DNA of 64,000 nt from Bin87 sp965220095 (GCA_965220095.1 OZ244805.1:3534001-3598000), one strand, 5' to 3'. Counted from the stretch's first letter, positions 9,559 through 18,667 are shown. Translations and numbers: made by a program. The notes: generated from the sequence alone by a model not told the origin.

Positions 9559-9704
9559 TATTACAACGACGGACTCCCAATATGGTGGCTGATGCTTCGT
9601 ATTTGGCCCCGAGTGAGCTATCGTAGTAGGTTCATGGCAGTACATAGTCAGGTTCAAGTTGTTCGCGAAAATCACCCTTCCAGGTAAACTGTCGTTGTAA
9701 TATT
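9559..9704. mobile_element. MITE with ends of the IS701-type element at 45 kb
   Basis: The ends TATTACAACGACGG and, inverted, GTCGTTGTAATA match the terminal repeats of the IS701-type element at 45.25-46.71 kb. There is no open frame inside. It abuts the preceding MITE with no spacer. Confidence 0.75.
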
Positions 9705-9743
9705 AGAGGGTTGCTTCCATCGGTTTGCGCTGAGACTTTTCGC

Positions 9744-9958
9744 TTATGGGAATCCGACGATCCTGCCGCCGACATCCGGCGGCAGGCGGAGATATATCTC
9801 GGTCGTAGCCAACGACGCGTGCCCGAGCCATGCCTGTAGTTGATTGAGGGGGATGCCGTTGGCCACCATGTGCCTGGCAAAACTGTGGCGGCAAAGTGTG
9901 GGTCCCAATTCGTTTACCAGGAGCGATGGCGCCAGTTTCTTCCGCTATGTCCCCCAAT
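9744..9958 (-). pseudogene. Tyrosine recombinase (integrase), 3' end only
   Basis: The fragment reads CRHSFARHMVANGI, QLQAWLGHASLATTEIYL and PPDVGGRIVGFP. These include the RHxxA and LGH boxes and the final catalytic tyrosine of the phage-type integrase family. The 5' part is missing because IS-A starts at 9959, and one extra C near 9895 shifts the frame just before RHSFA. It belongs with the primase/ATPase genes on the other side of the IS copies as a former integrated element. Confidence 0.8.
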
Positions 9959-11415
9959 CTGGACTTTACGCAAAATTTAGAAAAAGTATAAAGGCAGGGT
10001 AAGCTGGCCTGACCCAAATCTCACTAAAGGTCCAGCCATGCTCACCCTGCCCGATGCAATTGTAGCCGTTGTCGGTCCCTTCGCAACGCTGTTTACCAAC
10101 CCGACTTGGCGGAAAGCCCAGGTGCTGCTGATCGGCGCGATCCTGACCCCGGGTCAGCGCACCGTGGCGGCGGCACTGCGCGTCATGGGCCGCAGCGACC
10201 AGCGCGACTACGCCCGCTACCATGAGGTGCTCAATCGGGCGGTGTGGTCGTCCCGTGCAGCGGCCCGCATCCTGCTGGTGCTGCTGCTCCAGCACCTGGA
10301 CCGCGGCGACGGCCCGTTGATCTTCGGCATCGACGAAACCCTGGAACGGCGTCGCGGCGCCAAGATCAAAGGTCGGGGCATCTACCGCGATGCGGTGCGT
10401 TCCAGCCGCCAGCAACTGGTCAAGGCCAGCGGCCTGCGCTGGATCTCTCTGATGTGGCTGGGCCACGTGCCCTGGGCCGGACGCCATTGGGCCTTGCCGG
10501 CGCTCACCGTGCTGGCGCCCTCGACGCGGTACTACCAGCAGCAGGGACGCCGACACAAGAAACTCACCGACTGGGCGCGGCAGATGGTCATGCAACTGAG
10601 GCGCTGGCTGCCGCAGCGACCGCTGGCGCTGGTGGGCGACAACAGCTACGCCGTGCTGGATCTGCTCCACTGCTGCCAATCCCTCCGTGAACCCGTTACC
10701 CTCATTGCCAGACTACGTCTGGACGCCGCTCTCTATGCGCCAGCACCGGCCCGTCAGCCGGGTCAGCAGGGCCGCCCGCCGCTGAAAGGCGCGCGGCGAC
10801 CGTCGCTGAAGGCCCTCCTCGACCAGCCCCAGGCAACTTGGGCCAGTGTGGCCGTGGCCTGGTATAACGGCGCCACCCGCACGGTGGAACTCACCTCCCA
10901 GACGGCAGTCTGGTACCGCTCCGGCAAGCCTCCCGTCCTCATTCGCTGGGTGCTGATCCGCGATCCCCAGGGCGCCTTCGCCACCCAGGCTTTGCTGTGT
11001 ACCGACCCATCGGCGGACCCGACCCAGATCCTGGAATGGTTTGTCCTGCGCTGGCAACTGGAGGTCACCTTTCAGGAGGTGCGTACCCACCTGGGCGTGG
11101 AGACCCAGCGCCAGTGGTCCGACCTGGCCATCGCCCGCACCACGCCTGTCCTGCTGGGTCTCTTCTCCTGGACCACCCTGGCCGCTCACGCGTTGCAAAA
11201 ACAGCGCCCCATGACCCAACGCAAGGCCGCTTGGTATGACAAGCCGTCGCCGACCTTCGTGGACGCCATCGCCCTGGTGCGACGCCAACTGTGGCTGGAG
11301 TCGGAGGGTTTTTCAACGTCGGCCACCGACCCCGACATTCAGGAACTCCCGGTCGCCCTGTACCACCGACTTGTAGATTCGCTTGCTTACGCCGCTTGAA
11401 ATGCGGAAAGTCCAG
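9959..11415 (+). mobile_element. IS-A, complete copy (1457 bp)
   Basis: Starts CTGGACTTTACGCA and ends with the inverse of CTGGACTTTCCGCA. The right flank CTTTG is followed by ATCTTGGCG, an internal IS-A sequence, so this copy had inserted into another, minus-strand IS-A. The left flank (CCAAT) does not match, so the left junction was created by deletion or recombination. Confidence 0.9.
10038..11399 (+). CDS. IS-A transposase, intact (453 aa)
   Basis: A full-length DDE transposase of the IS4/IS701 superclass. Catalytic residues are D99 (FGIDET), D201 (VGDNSY) and E342 (RWQLEVTFQEVR). The ATG is about 60 bp inside the left end, after a short AT-rich leader. It is nearly identical to the copy at 24100-25461. 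As one of only two intact enzymes, it probably acts on the defective copies too. No programmed frameshift is needed. Confidence 0.92.
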   Translation: MLTLPDAIVAVVGPFATLFTNPTWRKAQVLLIGAILTPGQRTVAAALRVMGRSDQRDYARYHEVLNRAVWSSRAAARILLVLLLQHLDRGDGPLIFGIDETLERRRGAKIKGRGIYRDAVRSSRQQLVKASGLRWISLMWLGHVPWAGRHWALPALTVLAPSTRYYQQQGRRHKKLTDWARQMVMQLRRWLPQRPLALVGDNSYAVLDLLHCCQSLREPVTLIARLRLDAALYAPAPARQPGQQGRPPLKGARRPSLKALLDQPQATWASVAVAWYNGATRTVELTSQTAVWYRSGKPPVLIRWVLIRDPQGAFATQALLCTDPSADPTQILEWFVLRWQLEVTFQEVRTHLGVETQRQWSDLAIARTTPVLLGLFSWTTLAAHALQKQRPMTQRKAAWYDKPSPTFVDAIALVRRQLWLESEGFSTSATDPDIQELPVALYHRLVDSLAYAA

Positions 11416-11828
11416 CTTTGATCTTGGCGCCGCGACGCCGTTCCAGGGTTTCGTCGATGCCGAAGACCAAGGGGCCATCCCCACCATCAAGGTGCTGGAG
11501 CAGCAACACCAAGAGGATGCGCGCCGCTGCACGGGGCGACCACACCGCCCGGTTGAGCACCTCATGGTAGCGGGCGTAATCGCGGTGATCGCTGCGGCCC
11601 ATGATCCGCAGGGCCGCGGCGACGGTGCGCTGACCCGGGGTCAGGATCGCGCCCACCAGCAGTACCTGGGCTTTCCGCCAGGTCGGGTTGGTAAACAGCG
11701 TTGCGAAGGGAATGAGTATGGATACAATGGCATTGGGCAGGGTAAGCATAGCTGGGCCTTTAGTGAGATTTTGGTCAGGCCAGCTTACCCTGTCTTTATA
11801 CTTTTTCTAAATTATGCGTAAAGCCTAG
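11416..11828 (-). mobile_element. IS-A remnant, 5' half
   Basis: A minus-strand IS-A truncated at its insertion point for the complete copy to the left. It retains the N-terminal part of the transposase (start at 11749, through FGIDETLERRRGAKIK) and the outer end AAAGCCTAG at 11820-11828. The rest of the element is absent. Host sequence resumes at 11829 inside the AAA ATPase gene. Confidence 0.85.
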
Positions 11829-12159
11829 CCAAGGCCAGAGACACCATCAGGGCCGACTTGCCAACGCCACCGGCCCCAGCCAACAACGCTACGCTGCCCT
11901 CGGTCAGAACGGCTCCGTTGCAACCCGCTACAGAGAGCAGGGATCTAGGCAGGTTGCCCGTGATATCGGTGATTGGCCAAGCGTCGCGCCGGTCTGCGAC
12001 TTCGTCGACTGCATCCAAGTCACGCGCCAACTGGCGTACTTCTTCTTGGATTAACGCATCCTCTGGGTACGCTGTGACCCAAGCCCTGAGTTCGGACAGA
12101 TAATCCTGCCCTGTTGCAGCGAGCTCGGCGCCGGACAGGATGCCGTCGTGTGCTGTCAT
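11829..12159 (-). pseudogene. AAA-family replication ATPase, truncated by IS-A
   Basis: The first about 110 residues of a RepA/AAA_25-like ATPase remain. The Walker A motif GAGGVGKS is at residues 95-102, and the IS-A end interrupts the gene just after the following helix. The ATG at 12159 lies 2 bp after the primase stop, so the genes were an operon. Such an ATPase after a TOPRIM primase is typical of replication modules of plasmids, phages and integrative elements. Confidence 0.75.
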
Positions 12160-12161
12160 AT

Positions 12162-13325
12162 TCACCCGTTGTCCTTGGGGGCAGCGAAGATGACTCCAGC
12201 CTGCCGGTAAACTTCCCACGCCGCCCAGGTCGGGTTGCAGTCCCGCAATGTGATAGCGTAATCTCGCCATTCTGGCGGAAGGGGCGGCAGCGGCGCAAAA
12301 TGAGCGGCGACGGCCGCAGGGTCCTTCGCCCCGTCTGCGGCCGGCAAGACCGCGGTACAATATCCGCCTGCTTCCCTGACCGCCCGTCGCAAATCGGCGG
12401 CGGCTCGCTGTCCCCCGGGGTCGTCGTCGCAGTGAATAATTGCGCCAGCCGGTGCGTTGGCCAACCATACCGCCAAGTGGCCAGAGCGCATCGGGCTGGT
12501 TCCGAAAGTCGCCAGCGCGGGCCCGTCATAGCGGCTGGCCAACGCTAGGGCATCCGCCACACCCTCGGCAATACGCACCGCGGCGGTCGCTTCGTCCCAT
12601 AGCGGGTTGCCAAATACGACAACACAATCGGTCAATACTCCTCGACTTTGCTTGCCCAGCCAGCCGGATTTGGTTTCCAAATCCGCCGGTGTGCCGTCAG
12701 AAGCGACTCCGGTCAACTGGACACCGCGCGGGGCCGGCAACTCCGGCCAGCTGATCGTCCAGTCCATCGGTTCCGCGGCAAGGGCGACAATACTCCCGGA
12801 ACCGCAGTGTCGGCGCCTCTCAGAAGCGGCCGGGAGCCATCGCAAGGAGTCCGGCACCGGTAACTCAGGGCACCATAAATTGCGCCTGGCCAACCACTGA
12901 CGTACGGGATGAATCCGGCTCATTGGTATCGGCTCACTCATGCTCCAAGTTGCACGAGCCCATGCAATACGGTTAGCGTGGGCAGGGGGAACATTCTGTT
13001 CCCCAACCGGTTTGCGGGCCACCGCCGGCTGGCCGGCTACGACGCGTCCCGCCGCATCAGGTAGCAGCCGTTGGCGCTGCAACCACGCAACCGCAGCAGA
13101 TCGGTCACAACCTATGAGATGGCTCACCAAATCCACGCCGCCGCCGCCAACGCCTGCCTCGAAGTCGTACCATTGGCCAGCGTTCTCGCCAGCCACATTG
13201 ATGGCCAGCGAGCCACGCCGCCGAAACCGCCACTCAGTGGCGGTTTTGTGCGTCGGTTCGCCCACCAGTGACGTGGCCACAGCCCGCACAACACCGGGCC
13301 AGTCAACCGACCCGGCTGACGTCAT
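12162..13325 (-). CDS. TOPRIM-domain primase of a mobile element
   Basis: A 387-residue protein. The C-terminal half has the TOPRIM catalytic pattern: E254 in RIAEGVADALA, D300-D302 in HCDDDPGGQ and a KD motif near 333. The N-terminal part has the WYDFEAGVGGGGVDLV segment of primase-like proteins but no clear CHC2 zinc finger. The start at 13325 is chosen because its ATG overlaps the stop of the ribbon-helix-helix gene (ATGA). It would prime replication of the former element; the ATPase downstream is its likely partner helicase or loader. Confidence 0.8.
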   Translation of the reverse strand: MTSAGSVDWPGVVRAVATSLVGEPTHKTATEWRFRRRGSLAINVAGENAGQWYDFEAGVGGGGVDLVSHLIGCDRSAAVAWLQRQRLLPDAAGRVVAGQPAVARKPVGEQNVPPAHANRIAWARATWSMSEPIPMSRIHPVRQWLARRNLWCPELPVPDSLRWLPAASERRRHCGSGSIVALAAEPMDWTISWPELPAPRGVQLTGVASDGTPADLETKSGWLGKQSRGVLTDCVVVFGNPLWDEATAAVRIAEGVADALALASRYDGPALATFGTSPMRSGHLAVWLANAPAGAIIHCDDDPGGQRAAADLRRAVREAGGYCTAVLPAADGAKDPAAVAAHFAPLPPLPPEWRDYAITLRDCNPTWAAWEVYRQAGVIFAAPKDNG

Positions 13326-13474
13326 GACCGCCGTTCCTTCTCGCTCCGCAACTCGTTTTCGACAACCAACCTGATCCATTCGGACATCTTCATCCGCCGA
13401 TTTCTGGCTGCCTCCTTCACTTCGTCCATGAATTCTGCTTCGACCATCACGGTCATTCGCTTGTCACGTGCCAT
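13322..13474 (-). CDS. Ribbon-helix-helix DNA-binding protein
   Basis: A 50-residue protein with a beta strand (RMTVMVE) followed by two helices (FMDEVKEAARNRRMKMSEWIRLVVENEL), the Arc/CopG fold. It is the first gene of the three-gene replication module and overlaps the primase start by 4 bp. It probably controls this operon. Confidence 0.7.
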   Translation of the reverse strand: MARDKRMTVMVEAEFMDEVKEAARNRRMKMSEWIRLVVENELRSEKERRS

Positions 13475-13558
13475 ATCGCTTCCTAGCTCCGCCCTCTGCT
13501 GAGTTGGTGGATAGCAAAACGCAATCGGAAACGCCCTAGCTTCACTACGATTGCCTAA

Positions 13559-14440
13559 GAGGGCGTGTGACAAATAGGTTCAGGAGGGCCGGAGCCGTTT
13601 GAGCATCAGGTGGACCATGGCGATATGCACCCAGGCTTCGCTGCTCTCCGTGCGCTCCTCATAGTCTTTGCTGAGCCGTCGGCATCGACTGAGCCAGGCC
13701 AGGGTGCGTTCCACCACCCACCGGCGGGGCAACACCTCGAAGTGATGGCTATCCGGTTTCCGACGTACCACGGTCAGCAGCCATCCACCAGTGGCCCAAG
13801 CCCAGGCCACCAATTGACCAGCGTAGCCAGCATCGGCCCAGATCACCCGCAATCTGGGAAACTGACCCAACAGTTTGGCCAACACCAGCCTGGCGCCGTC
13901 CCGGTCCTGAATGCTGGCAGCATGAACCACCACGGCCAGGAGCAATCCCATGGTGTCCACTACAATGTGCCGCTTGCGTCCGGCAACCCGTTTACCCGCG
14001 TCATAGCCCCGCGGCCCCCTTTTTCAGTGGTCTTTACTGACTGGCTGTCGATGATGGCTGCGCTGGGCGTGGCCTCCCGGCCCGCAGCTTCCCGAACTCG
14101 GGCCCGCAACGTCTCCTCAACCCGTTCCCAAGTCCCGTCATCCCGCCACTTCCGAAAATACCACCAGACCGTGCCCCAAGGTGGCAGGTCATGGGGCATC
14201 AGCCGCCAGGGTATGCCGCCGCGCAGCACGTACAGAATGCCGTTGACCACCTCCCGCAGGTCCGTGGTTCGGGATGGCCTCTGGTGGTGTCAGGCGGCAG
14301 GAGGGGAGCTAATTCCTCCCACTGGGCGTCGGTCAAATCGCTGGGATAAGGTTTTCTACTCATGCCCCCAGGGTAACCAGCACCTCTCCCACACCCCAAG
14401 AACCCGAGGGTGCATATTTGGCCCATTGTCACACGCCCTC
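13559..14440 (-). mobile_element. IS5-family (IS427-type) element, 882 bp
   Basis: Inverted ends GAGGGCGTGTGACA and TGTCACACGCCCTC, flanked by the 3 bp duplication TAA (13556-13558 and 14441-14443). The complete boundaries show a recent, simple insertion. Confidence 0.9.
13580..14363 (-). pseudogene. IS427-type transposase, two reading frames plus one extra frameshift
   Basis: The first frame starts at 14363 (MSRKPYPSDLTDAQWEEL). A missing C near 14258 breaks it before VNGILYVLRGGIPWRLMP. The DDE part IIDSQSVKTTEKG ends at an A5-G5 run near 14015-14025. A -1 shift there gives GPRGYDAGKRVAGRKRHIVVDTMG and continues to 13580. That second shift is usual in IS427-group elements (programmed frameshifting). 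The first is a real lesion, so the enzyme is probably dead. Confidence 0.75.
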
Positions 14441-14446
14441 TAAGTT

Positions 14447-14719
14447 TCAAGACTCTAGCCACCCACGCAAAATGGCGTCGGCATCGGTGCTAATAACCCT
14501 GTTCCGCGCCAGCATATCTAAAGCCTGTAGCCGTGCTGACGCGAGGTTGCACCCTGTGGGCATTCTAGCCACAGGCCATCTCACGGAGCCGTAGGCATCC
14601 CATGATTCTCGCTTGGTACCGTGGTCCGCCGGCTCGTCCCAGATGATGCCGATCAGCACCATCGCTTCGGGCGAATCATCGCGCCAAACGCTGAATCCAC
14701 CTCGACCCTCGTAACGGCC
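14447..14719 (-). pseudogene. Hypothetical gene, 5' end removed by IS630
   Basis: The reading frame is open from the IS630 border at 14719 (RYEGRGGFSVWRDDSPEAM) through VLIGIIWDEPADHGTKRESWDAYGS to a stop at 14447. The internal ATG at 14662 gives a 71-codon ORF, but conserved-looking coding sequence continues upstream of it, so the true start was lost. No family recognised. Confidence 0.5.
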
Positions 14720-14721
14720 TA

Positions 14722-15943
14722 GTACTCAATCAAGTCTGGAAAGGCAGGGATAGAGGCGATGCAATTTGGATCGGGCATCTTGAGTGCTGAACCGCCAGTT
14801 GATGGTGACGCCCGCTGCGTTGCGCTCGGTCTCGTAGGCCGTGATTTGGCGTTGCAGGGCGTCGGCGTCGGGGTTTCTCCCCTTGAGACAAGCGCGGCTC
14901 AATGCGCTGAATTCGATCTCCGCCATGTTCAACCAACTGGCGTGCTTGGGCGTGTGGTGAAACTCGAGGCGCTTCACGATGCGCCGGGCCTCAGCAGCCG
15001 GGAACGTCTCGTAAAGGGACGCCATACGATGGGTATTCAGATTGTCGAGGACCACGCGGATCACCGGGGCATCGGGGTAAGCCTCATCCACTAGCCAGCG
15101 CATCTGGTGGGCGAAGTCCGGCCTGGTGCGGCGCTCGGTGCTGGCCAGGTGGCGCCAGCCCGCCAGGGGTTCACAGGTCAGGAAGATGTTGCGGGTGCCG
15201 CCGCGTCGATACTCGTAGTCCTGCCGCCGCGGTCGTCCCGGTTGAGGAGGCAACGGCTCCCTGACCGCGGCCAGCAGTTGGGTGGAGGTCTCGTCAAAGC
15301 ACACCACCGGCCGATCGGGGTCGTAGGGTTCGGCATACAGGTCCAGCACGTCCTCCATGGCCGCCACGAATTCGCCGCCTACTTTCGGGATGCACCATTG
15401 CTGCTTCCGCCAGGGCTTGAGGGTGTTTTTTTGAGTCTGAGCCTGACCGTCTCGTAGGACAGCGATGGCGCCAAGCCCAACTCCACCACCTTGCCAGCCA
15501 ACAAACGCAGGGTCCAGTGCTCATGGCCTTCGGGCGCGTCGCTGCACGCCAGCGCAATCAGGTGGGCTTCACCCCGATCATCCAACTTGCGATACCGGTT
15601 GGCTTGGGGATGGTCGTGCCGCACGCCCTCCAACCCCTCTTCGGCGTACCGCCGTTTGGTGCGGAACACCGTGCGCTGCGACGTGTCCAGAGCCGCCGCC
15701 ACCTGGGGGGCGCTCCACCCTTCGTCAGTCTTGAGCAGGATGCGCGCCCGATTGATGACCCGAGCGGAATGCCGCCCACTGTGGATCAATCCGCGCAACT
15801 GCTCCTGATCTTCCGACGACAACCGTACTGCGTATTTCTCCTGAACCATGGATGTCGCACCTCCCGCACCGCTGTTTGCCAGTCAGCGTAGCAACCATAG
15901 CCCGTTTCATCCTTCATCTGCCGGCGCAAGTTTGACCGAGTAC
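14722..15943 (-). mobile_element. IS630-a copy 1 (1222 bp)
   Basis: Inverted ends GTACTCAATCAAG and CTTTGACCGAGTAC-type, with TA on each side (14720-14721 and 15944-15945). It has the same length as the copy at 27326-28547. It separates the truncated hypothetical gene on the left from an MFS remnant on the right. Confidence 0.9.
14726..15849 (-). CDS. IS630 transposase in two frames joined at an A7 run
   Basis: OrfA (15849-15379) carries the helix-turn-helix part. OrfB (to 14726) carries the DDE domain with VVCFDETSTQL, VIRVVLDNLNTH and HASWLNMAEIEF. They meet at CTC-A7 (T7 on the plus strand, 15426-15432), where a -1 slip gives LKKNTLKPWRKQQWCIPKVGGEF. This arrangement is conserved in all five A7-containing IS630 elements here. 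The copy looks functional. Confidence 0.85.
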
Positions 15944-15945
15944 TA

Positions 15946-16823
15946 GTGGCACGGCGGCCGGAGGATATGGGCTGGAACCTGACCCGGTACCGGCGCGGGA
16001 AGACTCAGCCAACCGGGATTCCGAGGCTGCCAAAGATCCGGCAACTCGGGTAGCTTCGCCGAGGTCAATTTCACAGTGGGGCAGGCGTTGCGAACGCGGG
16101 CGTTCTGGATCCTGGCGATCTTTTCCGGTGCAGGGATGATGGTCCAGGCGGGGGTGAGCCTGCACCAGGTCTCCCACTACATCAGCCAGGGAGTTGACCC
16201 GCGGTTCGCCGCGATGAGCGCGAGCACATTCGCCCTGGCCCAAATGCCGGCGAGCCTCTTCTGGGCGGCCCTGGCGCGGCGGATGCCCATCCGGTTCCTG
16301 ATGATGGGAGCGGCGTTCGTGGTGGCGCTGGCCACGGCGGGGACGGTGATGAGCGACTGGCTGCTGCCGGAGCTAATCTCGGCAGCGGGGGTCGGGTTCG
16401 GCGTGGGGGGTCTGCAGCTGCTGATGCGGCTGGTGTGGGCGGACTACTACGGGCGGCAGAACCTGGGGACAATCCGGGGCTGACGATGTCGGTGCAGGTG
16501 GGCGGGCAGGCGCTGGGGCCGGTAATCGCCGGGTTCATGTTCGACTATTTCGACAGCTACCGGATTCCATTTACGTTTTTCGCCGTGGCAGTGTTCATGG
16601 CGGGGATCATGGCGCTGGCGGCCAAACCGCCACCGGCTCCGACCCCGGGGCCTTCGAGGGAACCGGAGGGTGTTTCGGGTAACTGTTCAGACTTGAGGGG
16701 ATCTACAGGCTATCCGGCCTCTTGCGGAGGGGTAGCCAAGCACGGATTTTCCTCTGCAAATCCATTCCGTCCCCTCAAACGTGAACAGTTACTGTTTCGG
16801 GGGTTCCGTTTACTTGTGCGTGA
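15946..16823 (+). pseudogene. MFS transporter, 3' half with frameshifts and a MITE
   Basis: The 5' half is missing at the IS630 border. The central loop (EPDPVPAREDSANRDSEAAKDPATR) shifts frame near 16050, then FTVGQALRTRAFWILAIF starts the second set of membrane helices. Another frameshift near 16480 (NLGTIRG / LTMSVQVGGQALGPVIAGF) leads to the last helices. A 114 bp MITE sits in the C-terminal tail at 16679. It is similar in style to the intact MFS gene at 19.4-20.8 kb. Confidence 0.8.
16679..16792. mobile_element. MITE with IS66-type ends
   Basis: A 114 bp element starting GTAACTGTTCAGACTTGAGG and ending in the inverse GTAACTGTTCACGTTTGAGG. The 8 bp direct repeat TGTTTCGG flanks it (16671-16678 and 16793-16800), the duplication length of IS66. 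The ends match the IS66-type element at 40.1-41.6 kb. Confidence 0.9.
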
Positions 16824-16870
16824 TGACGTGATACGATGGCGTACATAATCTGCTGATGTAGGAGAATCGC

Positions 16871-17266
16871 ATGGACAACATGGTTCTTCACATTCCGTAC
16901 GGGCCTTGGTGGGCTTTGCTGTACATCGCCGCAGTCGGAGCATCGATGGTAACCATGCGAATGACGTTCATCATCGACTTCAACAAGTGGGCAGAGAGTC
17001 GGCGGCAAAGCAGGATTGCGAAGAAACGATACAAAGACGTTAACCGATGCAAACACACTTGGATGCTATACCGTCAAGGACAGTTTTCTCTGTGCAATAA
17101 GTGCGCTGCATTGGTCGCTACGTCAACCCTGTTAGATTTACCTCCGATACTTCAACCGCTCATACGCGGAACAGTGGACGGACAATATATCAAACCCGGC
17201 AAGGGTAATATCATCGTGCAAAGCCCGGTTAACGATAAACGCATATCCCGCCTTTTGCGGAAATAG
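16871..17266 (+). CDS. Small membrane protein with zinc-like motif
   Basis: A 131-residue protein with AGGAGA 8 nt before the ATG. One membrane helix lies near residues 12-32, then a basic stretch (RRQSRIAKKRYKD) and a CxH...CxxC cluster (CKHTWMLY, SLCNKC) that could bind zinc on the cytoplasmic side. Family unknown. It lies alone between the MFS remnant and a transposon remnant. Confidence 0.6.
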   Translation: MDNMVLHIPYGPWWALLYIAAVGASMVTMRMTFIIDFNKWAESRRQSRIAKKRYKDVNRCKHTWMLYRQGQFSLCNKCAALVATSTLLDLPPILQPLIRGTVDGQYIKPGKGNIIVQSPVNDKRISRLLRK

Positions 17267-17348
17267 AGGAGTTCAAACGATTGGCTTGTCGGGTATGATA
17301 CCACTACCCCGGGATGGCTGAATTCGTTGAAACCCGAACCCGCAAGGC

Positions 17349-17460
17349 AACTGTCCGTACTGCCACAACGACAAGGTGGTGAAAAACGGCAAGAATTCTA
17401 GCGGCAAGCAGACCTACCCTTGCAAGGGTTGCTCCAAGCGATTCCGGAAACACAATCTCC
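17349..17460 (+). pseudogene. Zinc-ribbon fragment of an IS1/IS1595-like transposase
   Basis: The fragment reads NCPYCHNDKVVKNGKNSSG followed by YPCKGCSKRF, the N-terminal zinc ribbon of InsA/ISXO2-like transposases. No catalytic domain follows. A hairpin and a host gene begin directly after it. Confidence 0.6.
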
Positions 17461-17466
17461 TTTTTT

Positions 17467-17504
17467 ACTCCCGCCGGGCATCGCCAGACGTCTCCGGCGG
17501 GAGT
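17467..17504. repeat. Inverted repeat downstream of the 320-residue membrane protein gene
   Basis: ACTCCCGCCGG and CCGGCGGGAGT form an 11 bp stem around a 16 nt loop. The T-run is on the wrong side for a plus-strand terminator and gives A's on the minus strand, so it is not a canonical Rho-independent terminator. Confidence 0.5.
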
Positions 17505-17507
17505 TTG

Positions 17508-18470
17508 CTATTCTCGAAATCCTATCCAACATTCTCCGACGCCTGCAACGCGCGGTTGCAACCTATGGTTCACCGAACCGCCAGACGACAGCGTGGGCGC
17601 CTGATACCTCTGCTCGTAATAGCCGGCAGGGGCCATATATGAGTGGTAGTTTTCAGTGCGCGGGCCACCGAACCCGAAAATGCTTTCCTTGATCTCGATC
17701 AAGGTTTCATCCGCGCAATCGGTGGCAACGGTGATTGATCCTCCGCTGGTGATGGAAACCATTGACCTCATCCATTGGACGAAGATGTACTCCGGGTCAA
17801 CGCACATGGGTTGTTCTGGTGGGCAGGCAAGGGCTTGATTGGCATAGGTACTAGCATTCCCTTGCGCCGTGCCAAATGCAGTACACGCTCCTGGTTGCCG
17901 TGTCCCATCCGCGCCGATGATGTTCCAACAGTTGCCCTGCCCCTTCAATGAGACGATGGCATCGTCAGGGTTTTCGGCGTCCACCAAGTGATGCAGAGTG
18001 GACGACTCTTCAACCCATTTCAGTCGGGCTCCACGTCGCGGTTTTGTCATGATCGAGCTTTCAACGTGTTCTACCGTTGGTGGTATATCTGTGAGCCTGA
18101 CTTCGGCCAAAGTCGCCGTCGGGGTTGAAGGTGCCGCTGTTGCCGTCGAGGCTATGCGCGACGGTTCAACCGTCGGGGTATTGGCAGCAATCGGTTCCAT
18201 AGGCGTCTCGTAGGTAGCCCAATCGCCAATGCCGCCCGACAGCACGAACCACGCGATAACGGCTACAACGACCACTGTTACCGCTGATGCCGAACCGCCC
18301 CAAATGATGGTGCGACGACTCCGAGCGCGGCGGATGCTCCAGCAATTCGGGCAAGTCACCTCACCCCAATTCAAAGGTGAGCCGGCCTCCTGAGATAGAA
18401 GCCGGCCACACATCAAGGAACCGTCGGTGCGTTGAAAATGTATCAGATGGGCAGTATCATTCTCTAGCAT
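17508..18470 (-). CDS. Zinc-ribbon / single-TM hypothetical protein
   Basis: A 320-residue protein. The N-terminal cytoplasmic part has C21 and CPNC (C40, C43). A hydrophobic helix lies at about 58-80, then a Thr/Pro/Ala-rich linker (about 90-130) and a larger domain containing several cysteines (NCW, GACT, LACP, MCVD, DCAD, GECW) suited to disulphides outside the membrane. No known family. The layout suggests a sensor or surface protein. Confidence 0.6.
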   Translation of the reverse strand: MLENDTAHLIHFQRTDGSLMCGRLLSQEAGSPLNWGEVTCPNCWSIRRARSRRTIIWGGSASAVTVVVVAVIAWFVLSGGIGDWATYETPMEPIAANTPTVEPSRIASTATAAPSTPTATLAEVRLTDIPPTVEHVESSIMTKPRRGARLKWVEESSTLHHLVDAENPDDAIVSLKGQGNCWNIIGADGTRQPGACTAFGTAQGNASTYANQALACPPEQPMCVDPEYIFVQWMRSMVSITSGGSITVATDCADETLIEIKESIFGFGGPRTENYHSYMAPAGYYEQRYQAPTLSSGGSVNHRLQPRVAGVGECWIGFRE

Positions 18471-18543
18471 TCGGCACTCCCTCGTGATGAAATACGCCGA
18501 TATGCTATCATCTAATAATCACGCACAAATAAACGCACCCCTT

Positions 18544-18660
18544 TCAGGTTAACCCAAGCCGTCGGTCACGAAGCCTTGGGCGAGGTTTGCCCCTCCGCAG
18601 GCAGGGGGATTCTTCCCAGTTGGGGATGAGGATGACCTCGTAAACGTTTGCATCCGCCAT
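18544..18660 (-). CDS. 38-residue ORF after hicA, contains an MFS tail duplicate
   Basis: It starts 8 bp after the hicA stop (MADANVYEV) and continues as ILIPNWEES, which copies the C-terminus of the MFS protein encoded at 19437-20810. From 18634 to 18563 the DNA is a diverged copy of that gene's 3' end. It may be a chance fusion rather than a real gene. Confidence 0.3.
   Translation of the reverse strand: MADANVYEVILIPNWEESPCLRRGKPRPRLRDRRLGLT
18563..18634. repeat. Direct repeat R1 (copy of MFS 3' end)
   Basis: About 72 bp matching 19434-19503 in the same orientation with only a few differences. Both contain CGGTCACGAAGCC, GGGCGAGGTTTG and CAGTTGGGGATGAGGATG. The two repeats bracket hicBA. 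Confidence 0.8.
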
Positions 18661-18667
18661 AGCCACC

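Noticed and set aside
17467..17504. Terminator for the gene at 17508-18470
   Set aside because: The hairpin is strong, but on the minus strand it is followed by A's, not T's.
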